From: Ministeria vibrans ATCC 50519
Lineage: Eukaryota; Opisthokonta; Filasterea
DNA: 52,017 nucleotides
Assembly (NCBI GenBank): GCA_943704425.1
Contig: CALSCP010000372.1
Coordinates: 1-52,017, forward strand
Direction: 5' to 3'
The notes under the pieces were generated by a model. That model was not told the origin of the DNA and searched no databases. It saw only the letters and a program-made list of their open reading frames with translations. Below, in pieces: positions 36,901 to 46,831 of this stretch (position 1 is the first letter of the stretch; the number at the start of each line of letters is the position of its first letter). The position numbers and the translations under genes were made by a program.

Positions 36901-39767
36901 AAATTAGATGTCTCGCAAAAATTAAACGCGCAAACACCACCCACAATAAAACAAAATCAACCTATACCTTTTCGCCACGCAATCCAGCGCTTCCAGTACT
37001 CCCTTTCGGGCCTACAATATAAAATCAACAACAAATAAAACACATTCACTCGTACATTCATTCACTCATTCAACCACTCAAACACTCACCCACCCCCATA
37101 TCAAGTCTTACCTGTTGCGCCAGTATCGCCCTTGATAGACTCACCGGGATCTCCCTTATCGCCGCGTGGTCCCGCAACGCCCTGTGATCCCGACAGATCC
37201 TCAAGATAGGTCCATCCCACAGAGTTTCCTTCCCAGACATAGAGTTGTGCACCCGGATTTGACACAAGTGCAAACTCGCCAATCTGCACCGGAAGACCTT
37301 CGTCTGAGACGGGATTGGTTGAGACCATGTCAGCGATAGACGCATACACAATGACAATGGCAAATCCTTGTCCTGTGTCGCCTTTCTACGCCACGTCAAA
37401 AACAAACGGAACCCATCGCAGAGAGTACAGCAATTGGGTGAGTGTGCGTTGTGTTTATTTCATATTTTTCTTACGCTGCCTTTGACTGAATCTCCTTTGT
37501 CTCCCTTGAGCTGTCCAGAGTTAAGACTGCACCACGTAATTGATTAGTAGTAAGCACGACATCGCCTCTCTTACCTTGAAACAAGGGTTGCAACGGAATC
37601 TTTAACGGAGACAATGGCTGCGGCATTAGCGGATACATTGGCTTTGACCTGTTCGACTGTGGATTCATCGACGAGGTTGAGCTGAAGAAGCGCCAGGAGA
37701 CGCACGAGAGTCGCCTCGTCGACGACTGTCGAGCCAATCTGGAGGTTGTTGGTTGCACGAAGGGTCGCACTTGCAACTGTGTTTGTGGCGGTGATGGAGG
37801 AGGCACTCAACGTGTTCGCGGTGAGTGCACCAAGAACAGTCACGGCGTCCGCGTTGATGGTGCTTGTATCGATAGCAGTGCTATAAACGGTGCCGCCTGC
37901 GTGTACGTCTTTGGCAACGTGCGACTCGTGCGACGAGATGTTGTGTACTGTCAGTAGGTTGGTGATGGACGCAGAGGCAGCAGTGAGGTCTGCGGAGAGC
38001 GACAGAGACGCAGCCGAGAGGGACGATGCCACTGTCATGGTCTGCGTTGAGATGGAGGTCGCTGTGAAGGCGTTGGTGGTGAACGCAGTGGACAAGTCAA
38101 CGTTGTTGACGCTCAGTGAGGTGGCACTAAGCGACGCGATGGAGGCTGAGGCGGCCGTAAGCGAGCCTGAGAGGGTCACCGAGGCAGCGGACACACTTGC
38201 GGTGGTGACAGACTGGCTTGTGGTAAGACTCGTCGCTTGCATGGCGCCCGTAATGTCAAGCGAACCACCGGCAATGGCATTGGACACAGTCAGCGTGACA
38301 GCAGTGAGCGTGTCGGACACGGTCGCATTGGTGGCACTCACAGTGCCTAGAGTTGACGAATGAGCGACGCTGAGTGAATCACCCGAGAGCGCACCCGATG
38401 CAGTGATACTTGAAGCGGCGAGTGCGCCCGACACACTCGCCGACTGACCACTAAGTGTATTCGCCGAGAGCACGCCCGTAAAACTGGCCGAGACACCCGA
38501 CACAGAGTTGGTGACGGTAAGACTCTGGGCGTTGATGGCGCTGGTAAACGAGGCAGTGGTGCCGGAGATGGACGCCGCTGAGAGAGACTGGGAAACACTG
38601 AGTGAGTCGGCCGAAATGGCACCCGATGCATTCACAGTGGAGGCAGTGAGTGAGCCCGACACACTCGCTGACTGAACACTAAGTGTGTTAGCAGAGAGAG
38701 CACCCGTGAAACTGGCCGAGGCGCCTGACACGGCGTTGACAACAGCAAGGCTCTGGGCACCGATAGCGCCGGTAAACGAAGCGGTGACGCCTGAGACAGA
38801 CGAAGCCGAGACAGACTGATTAACGGTGAGCGAGTCGGCGGAGAGCGCACCCGACACGCTCGCCGACGCGGTGGTGAGGGACGTTGCGGAGACGGTCGTG
38901 CCCGAGACAGACGAGGCAGAGACAGACTGAGTGACGGTGAGCGAGTCGGCGGAGAGCGCACCCGACACACTCGCCGATGCGGTGGTGAGAGACGTTGCGG
39001 AGACAGTCGTGCCCGAGATAGACGAGGCCGAGACAGACTGAGTGACGGTGAGCGAGTCAGCGGAGAGCGCACCCGACACGCTTGCTGAGACAGTGTCGAG
39101 GGACGTTGCGGAGACAGTTGTGCCCGAAATAGCACCGGTGATGTTCAGGGAGTCGGCCGAGGCGGCACCTGTGAGCGACATGGACTGGCCGGTGAACGAG
39201 GCGGCGCCTACGTTGTTCATGAAGGTCGCCGAAGCGCCTGTCACGTCTGCGGTCGACGCAATACTGGCCGCTGCAACGGCACCCGTGAACGATCCCGTCT
39301 CGCCTGTGAGCACAGTCACACCCAGCGAGGTGATTGTTGCCTCATTGGCGACGGCGAGGATGTTGGTTGCGACGTAGGGAGCCGCGAAGGAGTTTGCCGT
39401 GAGCGACTCCTTCAGGATCAGGTGGTCCGCTGTGATGTTCGTCGCGGCAAACGCAACCCGGTCGATTTCAACACGAACCCCATCGGCGCCCGCGCCAATG
39501 TGTACGACGTCGTCACCCTCTTTGCGGAAGTACGCCGCATTCCTGTGCAAACGTACGACAGACCCAGAAAAAAAAAAAAAAAAAAAAGTTGNNNNNNNNN
39601 NCGTATGGTTAGACTGTTAGTCAATCATCTCCGACATTGTCTCGATTCCGAAAAAATGTTGTGGTCACACTAAAAAGATAAGAAGAAATGAAAGGAACTG
39701 ACTCAAGTTGAGCATGGCAGGTGCTCAGCACGACCATGAGGGTCGCAATACCAGCAATGAAGTTCAT
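33939..39767 (-). CDS. Collagen with type IV NC1 (tandem C4) domain and long N-terminal repeats
   Basis: Seventeen exons: 39767-39703, 39542-37575, 37526-37475, 37385-37112, 37011-36968, 36729-36684, 36568-36519, 36287-36218, 35946-35897, 35793-35748, 35545-35496, 35378-35342, 35159-35110, 34905-34854, 34776-34324, 34265-34138, 34052-33939; about 1182 aa. Signal peptide (1-20); Ala/Ser/Thr/Val repeats (about 60-610; unit about 37 residues around SADSLTVTQSVSASS and SGTTVSATSLTTASAS); probable coiled coil (about 620-677); short Gly-X-Y; globular insert (about 700-755, LYVWEGNSVGWTYLEDL); about 65 Gly-X-Y triplets; then two C4 halves (about 972-1080, TFARHSQ, GYTSLWTGYSFMY, SCLKTFRAIPFTEC, DYAYWLT; and 1081-1182, VAHSMSS, GWVSLWSGYSF, RCAVY). 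NC1 directs trimer and network assembly of type IV collagen. The exon 1 link crosses an assembly gap but is phase-consistent (LE|NAAYF). Confidence 0.9.
39592..39601. other. Assembly gap (10 N) in collagen intron 1
   Basis: Ten N bases next to an 18-base A run, probably a scaffolding placeholder of unknown true length. By my model it lies in the intron between the signal-peptide exon and the repeat exon of the collagen gene, so missing exons cannot be excluded. Confidence 0.95.
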
Positions 39768-40033
39768 GGAACAAACACAGAAAAAAAGATAATTCGGATT
39801 TCGGTTAATTCGGTACTGGAAAAATATTCTGTCAGTTGTCAGAAAATGGCCGAATTAAAACAAGAAAGAAGCGAACGATATAACTTTTGCGGTCAGCCAG
39901 GTGTATAATGGCGAGTGCGATATCGGGGAGTTCTTCGGGCAGTGACACCAATGAAAAAGCAAATGCTAAGTAATCAACGTCACATTAATTAATGTCATAA
40001 AAATTCAATAAAAATTAATACGTCGTCTTTACT

Positions 40034-42348
40034 TTAGAGCTCGTCTCTCTCATTCCCATTCAGCTGTGCCTCACACTCGGCCGCACAGTTCTTCTCAATA
40101 CACTCTCGAGTAACACAGGCATTTTGTCGCACACAGGGCCCGCAACCCATAAAAAACTGATCGCGCAAAGGAGAGCCTTCGGGTCCCTTCAGAGAAGCCA
40201 CATCACGACTCACGGAGAGCTTGGCCACAAAGCTGTAGCGTGAGCCAATGTACGAGGGAGACGGTGGCCGTGCACTGTGTGGGATGGCACCCTGAAAGAT
40301 GGTGGAGCGCGAGAACAGCGGGTGGACCTGGAACAAACAGTGGTGTGTGAGTAAAGTGTGTCATTCACAATCCCCTTACTTGTGCAATCAGTTCGTAATT
40401 TTGTAGTGCAGCACACGAGTCATCTGAATCAACTGCCTCCGGTGTATCGCACTCAATGGGTCGGTTGTAAAAGGCAGTTTCACCATAGTCATTGGCGGTC
40501 CAGTTTGGAGTCAGATACCTAAGCTAAAAATCAGTACACGATAGAGAGGTCGAGCGAGAGAGAGAGAGAAAACATACAAAAGGAAGGTCCACTCATCCTC
40601 ATTTCTATTGCCATCCTCGTGGATCCGCGTGTCGTCGGTCATGCGAATGAGATTACATGCGACGTCGTAAGGGTACCACGACTGGGCACTGTCGGGTGTC
40701 AGGTGGTTGATGAGCTTGAGGATCTTGTACCACATAGAGGTGGCCGTGAACTCACCAATCGGATACTATAAGTAGCAAAAAAAAAAAGTGATAGTTTAGT
40801 GAGTTAGAGTGGGTGAGTAATGATTGACACAGTGAGACAACGAATGAGACACTGAGTCAGAAACAAGTGACTGTACGATTTAAATACCTGAGCGATAAAC
40901 TGCACGTTGTCTGTCTCCTCGTCGGGATCGGACGGCTCGTCGTAGTTCCAAGGACTAAAGCGCTTAAGGTAAGAATGGAGCGTCTCAATCTCTTCAGGAG
41001 TAAACAGATTGTCGATGACTTGTAGACGACGGCCGTTGCGGTCTTTGACTTGCGAGTGGATGAGAGGTGCCACGTCAAAGGTTGCACTGTCGACTGAGTC
41101 GTAGGGTGGGAGGAGAGCAAAACGGCCCGATTGCGATGCAGTGTGTTTGGCGCTTTCGTCGCGTTTGAGCGACAATTCGCGTTGCTCGCGGTGTATGGCA
41201 AACGCAGTTGGTGAGCGCGTCAGACGCACAAACACAATAATCTAGCATTTGAATGGTCGTCAATCAGTCTCTCGTCAATCTCTCGTTTTTTTTGTACTTG
41301 AAATCGCTTTTGTGCCATGCTGGGAGGGCGAGGGAGCATGCTGATGCTGGCGTCCCACAGAATCGCACGGCCAGGAACCTATCATACACACACACAGACA
41401 CGACGACAAAGAGTCAGGGTCACTCAACTCTCTCTCACTCTTTTTTTTTTTCTGCGTCCTTAAAACCCCAATGGTGCACCATTTTAGTCATTCTCCCTTC
41501 TTTTGCGTACCGGGTGCACAGAGGCAGCCACTTCGTCGTCCCGATCAAAAAACAACGACTCGCCGTAGTGGTTGCGCTTCCACTTAGAGTTGAGGTACAC
41601 CATCATGTTGACCTCGTCGTCGTCGGACGACTCAGCACTCGCATAGTTCAATGTCAGGTCTCCACGTCGCACAACGTGCAAACGGCATGCATACGGCTAC
41701 GCGACAACAGAGTGAGAACCACAAAAACAAATCTCGCACATCTCCATCCAAATAATCGCGGTTTCCCCATTCACTGATTTGTAGTCGAAAATGCAGAGCC
41801 TGTTTCGCAGCAGGCTTTCTCTTACCAGGAGCTCTGGACCATCACCTTGGTACCTGCGCGCCGCAGCCTCGACGTCGGGCCAGATTTCCTCGTGAAACTG
41901 CTCCAAAGGCATTTCGTAGGTGAACGGGAAGCCCCACTCAATGGCGTCTGTCTCGTCAATGCTCTCGTTGAGCCGGCGCCACGCGTCCGCATAGTCCGAC
42001 TGAAGCCTCCACACGCCCTCTTCTTTGTACTGCGAAGCCAAAGACCGCCACAAAGCGAGACAGTCAACAGCGCGAACACTCTAAAGTTTTTTTTTCCTTC
42101 TTCTCTATTTTTCTCTTTCTTTGTTTGTTTCTTTCAGATCTTTGCGGCGATCGCGTTCTTACTTGTTCCATCCAGGCACGGGTCTTCTTTAACGACACGA
42201 CATTGTCGTAGACGGCAATCCTTCTTGCATTGCCTGGTTCCGTTCCATCAATGTTTTTGTCCCACAGCTGCAGGACCTTTCGGGGTTTGCCCTGGACAGC
42301 AAGCGCCACGCACACCACAAGTGCGATTGTGACGAAGGTCTTATGCAT
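40034..42348 (-). CDS. ER-retained 2-oxoglutarate/Fe(II) oxygenase, tandem domains (prolyl/lysyl-hydroxylase-like)
   Basis: Eight exons: 42348-42163, 42080-41826, 41696-41511, 41378-41298, 41241-40888, 40765-40578, 40518-40380, 40327-40034; 560 aa. Signal peptide (1-19, HKTFVTIALVVCVALAVQG) and C-terminal NERDEL, an RDEL variant of the ER-retrieval signal. Two related double-stranded beta-helix units. The second has the full set: His403-Glu-Asp405 (RIHEDGN), YLTPNWTANDYGETAFY, His480 in GAIPHSARPP and Arg493. The first (about 148-236, MVYLNSKWKRNHYGESLFFD...GRAILWDAS) has Asn-Tyr-Ala (164-166) where His-x-Asp should be and no clear distal His, so it is likely non-catalytic. Cys-rich tail (about 518-552). 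Prolyl-4-hydroxylase-like; the substrate is inferred from the adjacent collagen gene, 266 bp away on the same strand. Confidence 0.84.
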
Positions 42349-42453
42349 CAAAAAAAAAAAAGAATTGAATTGATCAGTCAATAGTGAATAGAATACGAGG
42401 AGTAATCAAGAAAAATAATTATATAGATTTCACCTAATTCATTGTAACTATTC
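42349..42453. promoter_or_regulatory. Divergent intergenic region oxygenase / ARMT1
   Basis: Only 105 bp separate the two outward-facing start codons, so the two genes share a very compact promoter region. AT-rich; no certain motif. Confidence 0.4.
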
Positions 42454-43841
42454 ATGCTCCCTCCTCAGGCGTCGGCGTCGGTCCATGGATCGTATGCTAG
42501 GGAAACGGTCAGTCAGAGGCTACCGGCAATCTTGACGCGTGCCATTGATCGGTGTAGCCGTGCGCTGTCGTCAACGGCAACGGACAGCGATCAGTTGCGC
42601 GCGGCCGTCTCCAGTCTGGTCCAGCTCAAATACCAGCTGACGCACGACAAGGCATTGGGGGCGCTCGAGGGGACGTTGGTTGGGGACGAAGGTGAGTGGA
42701 ATGAGGCGCTCGTGGCCGCCGGGAGGCCGTCGTGGTTCTCGGCGTCGTGGCTGCTCGCCGAGTGCTACATGTATCGCCGCATTCGCGCCGCCAACATCCC
42801 TTTTGACGTGTTTGCCGAGGGCAAGCAGCACAGCTTCCATGAGTGTCTTCCAGCAATGGAAACGCTGGCGCACACCCTCAAGGTGGCGTGCCAGAGCGTC
42901 GAAGATCGCACGCACTTGCGACGCTTCCTTGAGTGCTCCCTGTGGGGCAACCGCGCCGACCTGTCTCACTCGGCGACCGCCCCCTCTGCGGACGACGACC
43001 AAGCGGCTACTGTCGACACCATTGACGATGCGCGTCTTCGGGAACTCGCTGCCACACGCCTTCTCATTGACGACGTGCCAGCCATCGAGGCGCTCCTGAC
43101 TGCACTACCAAGTCCATCTCGCATTGACATTGTCCTTGACAACGCCGGCTACGAGCTCTTCTCCGACCTGTGCCTCGCCGAATGGCTCCTTACAGCCAAC
43201 GTGGGCTCCCATATTGTGCTCCATGTCAAAGACTACCCCTGGTTCGTCAGCGACGTCACCCCATCCGACCTCACATGGACTCTCGATCAGCTCAGTGCAT
43301 CGCACTCTGACGCCCTCAGTGCACTCGCCCAGCGCTGGTCTAACCGTCTCTATCACGATGACCCTCCCACCCTTCAAATCCATCAAGATCCCTTCTGGAC
43401 ACAACCTCACTCCTTTTGTGACATGCCTTCGCGTGCTCCGCAACTCTACTCCTTTCTACAGGACGCCGCTCTGGTCATTTTCAAGGGCGATTTGAACTAT
43501 AGGAAACTCGTGGCGGATCGAATGGTTTGTCAGAAACTGCTGCAGTATGTGTGGTTGTAATGTGTGTAAATATGTGTAGTGGGAGTACGATACGGATGTT
43601 TCGGTGGCACTGGAAGGGTTTCTACCGACATCGGTGTGCTCCCTACGGACATTGAAGGCGGAATGTGTTGTCGGTATTGGAGGAAGAAAGTACTGTTGAG
43701 TGTGATTTATGCATTATCTTTTATGTAGGGGTAGAATTGGACAAGGTGAAGCGAGTAAGGGAACTGGATGGTGATGCTTGGCTGAACAATGGGAAGAATG
43801 GAGTCATCTCGTTGGTGGCGAAAGGAAATGTAGCAAAATAA
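42454..43841 (+). CDS. ARMT1: ARMT1/DUF89 metal-dependent phosphatase-like protein
   Basis: Exons 42454-43524, 43580-43673, 43729-43841; 425 aa. DUF89 proteins are metal-dependent damage-control phosphatases for sugar phosphates; the human ARMT1 was also reported as a carboxyl methyltransferase. Seen: SWLLAECYMYRRI, FLECSLWGNRADLS (the Trp-Gly-Asn-.-.-Asp-Leu-Ser segment), IDIVLDNAGYELFSDL (the Asp-Asn metal site), HVKDYPWFVSDV, FKGDLNYRKLVADR|WEYD and the C-terminal LRTLKAECVVG|V. The two small 3' exons were found by phase and family resemblance; without them the frame would stop early at 43558. Length is close to human (441 aa). Confidence 0.93.
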
Positions 43842-44243
43842 ATACGTCATTAAAAATTAATAATGATCGATCAAGCGGTGCAGGTGGAGCGCATATGAAA
43901 CGCTGGGGCCGCTCCAAGAATGATTAAAAACGCAACCTAATACATTATTATTAATTATTATTATTAAAAATAATAATAATTATTTTTACTAAATTAATGT
44001 TTTATCATTCTTAAAAAATTAATGTCTTCTTCTTTTCTTCTAATAAATTATATATAATTATAATAATAATAATAATATAATTAATAAATATTATATATTT
44101 TTTGTTTATTGGTCTGTTTTAAGTGCAGCTCTCGATTATTTTATTTTCTTATTGTTATTATTATTTGTGTACTGTTTAAAACAATTAAATATTTAGCCTT
44201 TTTTTTGCCATGATTGTTATGAAAACTGACTTCTTTTGCTCTT
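43842..44243. other. AT-rich intergenic region between convergent genes
   Basis: 402 bp, very AT-rich, with TTATTATTAATTATTATTA and TATATAATTATAATAATAATA runs. It separates the ARMT1 stop from the stop of the first GTPase gene; no open frame of interest. Confidence 0.6.
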
Positions 44244-46069
44244 TTATTGCAGTGACATGAAGGCTTTTGGGTCTGTGACCGGCTCGTTGATTGGCTCGGG
44301 CACTTCAATAGGCTGCGTATCGCTGATGAGTCGATCGAATGAGGCCGAGAACACCCCGTACGAATCAAAGAACTCGACGGTTTTCAACTGAGGGTCAAAC
44401 AAGGGCGGCACTGTGAACGTGTCGGTATATTTCTGGAATTTGTTTTCACGCTTCAAAGCATTTTGGGTCTTCTGCAAAGTAAAAAAGGTCAGTGTTGAAC
44501 TTTAACGTCGTTGTCAAGGAAACGGGTTCCCCTTTACCGATTCAGCGTCAGCTGTGTTTTCGCCATTAGGTTCCTCCGCCTTCTTCGCCTCTCCCTCCTT
44601 CGCCTCCCCAACCTCCAAAGACTCCTCGTCGTCTTCGTCAGCCTCATTGTCGTCTTTGCTACGCTCGTCTTCGTCGTCTTTGCTACGCTCGTCTTCGTCG
44701 TCTTCGCTACGATCGTCTTCGTCGTCTTTGCTACGACCGTCTTCGTCGTCTTTGTTACCCTTCTCTTTCTTCTTTGATTTCATGCTGCCTCCATCATTGC
44801 TGCTCGCCTACAAAATTCAATTAGAAAGACGAGAATATAATCTTCGTTGGACTCTCGCACTTCATCGGGTAAATTGTCCGTCACTGCTGGCATCGTGGTC
44901 ACAGGCGCCGGCGCACAGTACTCGACGGCATCGCTCGGAAGATCGGGGTGGTGTTCTTTGTGGAACTCGACTGTCCACGTAGCAGTGACGGGATCAAGTT
45001 TTAGCCGCGGATTGCGCTTCATTCCCGCGCAAGTGAGCACAACAGTGCAACTTTTCGAATCCTCCTCCGTCTCTCCAATCATTTCAATCTTAAGAAGAAA
45101 AGACGTGAGAAGGCGGGCAAAAAAATGTAATACATACAATACCTGGTAAGGCTCTGAGACGTATCTCTGCGATTGCGCGTTGGTGTTGTCCAGATAGACC
45201 AGACGGCCCATTTGCATTTGCTGCTTTGGCAGTCGCACAGATGTCTTTGGAATCTCGACGACCGGTCTCAGCCGTTTCGTTTCGTTGCAGAGCTCAATCT
45301 CTCTCTGGGGAAGACCGTACTTGGGGAGGATATCCTGAATTGCGGTCTTGACGCGCGCGACAATGTCCAAGGAGTTGCCTGTCAGACGGATTTGGTGGAT
45401 AGAATCCTTGAGGAGGGCAAACATGGATTCGTTGTGCGCCTGGCCCGCCTCCCGAACGTCTTTCATTCCCAAGTTGGCGTTGCACAAAAAGATGTGGCGC
45501 TGCTTTGCTGATGAAGCAAAGTCAGCGACATGCTGTGTGACAATGATAGACGGGTCGTCGGCTGGCGCAGTAATTTCAATATGATCATCCACACCCTTGA
45601 AAAGAACTTCGGTTTGCGCCTAATTGTGTTTAATTAGTATCTTAGTGCCTAAATAATATGTTATCTATATGTTTGCTACCTTGAACATTCGCCTTGCCTC
45701 AACGAAGGAGTCATTGCGGTAGTTGTGAACAACAAATAGAGGGGTGTTGGTCGACTCGCTTTTCTGCCCCAACTGTTCGCACACCGAGTAGATCAGCTCT
45801 TGCTCATGTGCGGTGATGTCTTCCACAACCACAATAATGTGATCGGCCACATGAAGCACCGTGTCTTGCAAAAAATGATCGCGGAGCATGCACTCGGCGG
45901 AGAGGTCAGCAAGTGGTACAGGGCGTCCGTCGTCTACGAAACGAGTAAGAACAAAAGTAAATAAAATAATCAGAATTTATACTAACAACAACAATAATAA
46001 TAATGATAATGATATTAATATTAACAGCTCATAATAATAATAATAATAATAAAAATAATTATAATTATA

Positions 46070-46107
<38 letters not shown>

Positions 46108-46668
46108 GTTAATATTAATATCAAAAAGAAATTATTCTTACACTGAATGGGCGCCATCATTCCAGCCGTGTCCAGATAAGCCACAGGAGCTTCTCGGGAA
46201 CGCGAATCTTCCGCACTGATATTGCTGTCCAAGACGAAACTCAATCCGTGAGTTTGCACATCGTCGCCGCACGGCAGGTTGCGACCAGTCAAGCTGTTAA
46301 TCAGATGTGTCTTTCCTTTACCAAACCAGCCAATCACTCCAACACTACACAAAGACACATTTTAATTGTGACGGTCGTAAAAAAAAACAAATATTTCCAC
46401 ACTTTCACGCTTAAAAAAACTGTAGTTGGTTATAAAAAAGAATTGTCGCTTCTTACGTTACACATCGAAGAGCAGGTGGAAGATCGACGGACGGTGGATT
46501 TGGCGTGAGTCCCCCTTTAAACGCATCAGATAAGCGCACAGGCCAGCCAGCTTTGTTTTTAGGACCAGCCAGCTCCATCAAAAAGGACGCATGGATTTCC
46601 ACGTCATATTGATTAAAGTGGCTCTGCGTATTGCCGAAACCGAAAAATTTGGAGAGGTGAACGCCCAT
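44244..46668 (-). CDS. P-loop GTPase A with N-myristoylation motif
   Basis: Exons 46668-46457, 46344-46142, 45933-45680, 45619-45143, 45088-44861, 44807-44538, 44471-44244; 623 aa. TRAFAC-like GTPase: G1 GWFGKGKT (76-83), G3 DTAG (129-132), and VVHN (207-210, LFVVHNYRND) where NKxD would stand in Ras-like proteins. The start MGVHLSK fits the N-myristoylation pattern (Gly2, Ser6, Lys7). Residues 459-548 are a charged, repetitive Lys/Asp/Glu segment with ERSKDDED-type units. The C-terminus ends PEPINEPVTDPKAFMSLQ. Exon 4 is 477 nt, exactly as in the paralogue at 48382-50248. I recognise the fold but no named family; a dynamin/GBP-like membrane role is only a guess. Confidence 0.82.
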
Positions 46669-46831
46669 GATCTTTAAAAAAAAAAGCAGAAAAAGCACGA
46701 AAAAAGCACCCGCGCGGAGAAATGACGGTACTTAGCGAACACGTTGCCTCCCTTTGGGTACACTTACCACACGCAGAGAAGTTTTAGTGAAAGGGGTGAG
46801 GGACAGAGAAAGAAGTGTTATAAAATCGAAT
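46669..46831. promoter_or_regulatory. Divergent intergenic region GTPase A / 303-aa protein
   Basis: 163 bp between outward-facing starts of two genes whose products share a C-terminal motif, so co-regulation is plausible. No motif identified. Confidence 0.4.

Noticed and set aside
37890-39377. Plus-strand frames opposite the collagen repeat exon
   Set aside because: They are shadows of the Ala/Ser/Thr repeats, and the minus-strand frame is continuous over 1968 nt with in-phase splices at both ends.
39668-39702. A 33-nt intron after the collagen signal peptide (donor GTCAGT, acceptor TTTTTAG)
   Set aside because: Far shorter than any other intron here (minimum about 53 nt), and the resulting frame soon stops; the same donor joined across the gap to 39542 is phase-consistent.
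46024-46106. AT/ATT tracts between GTPase A exons as a replication origin or centromere element
   Set aside because: Simple triplet repeats of the same type occur in many introns of the window; nothing marks this one.
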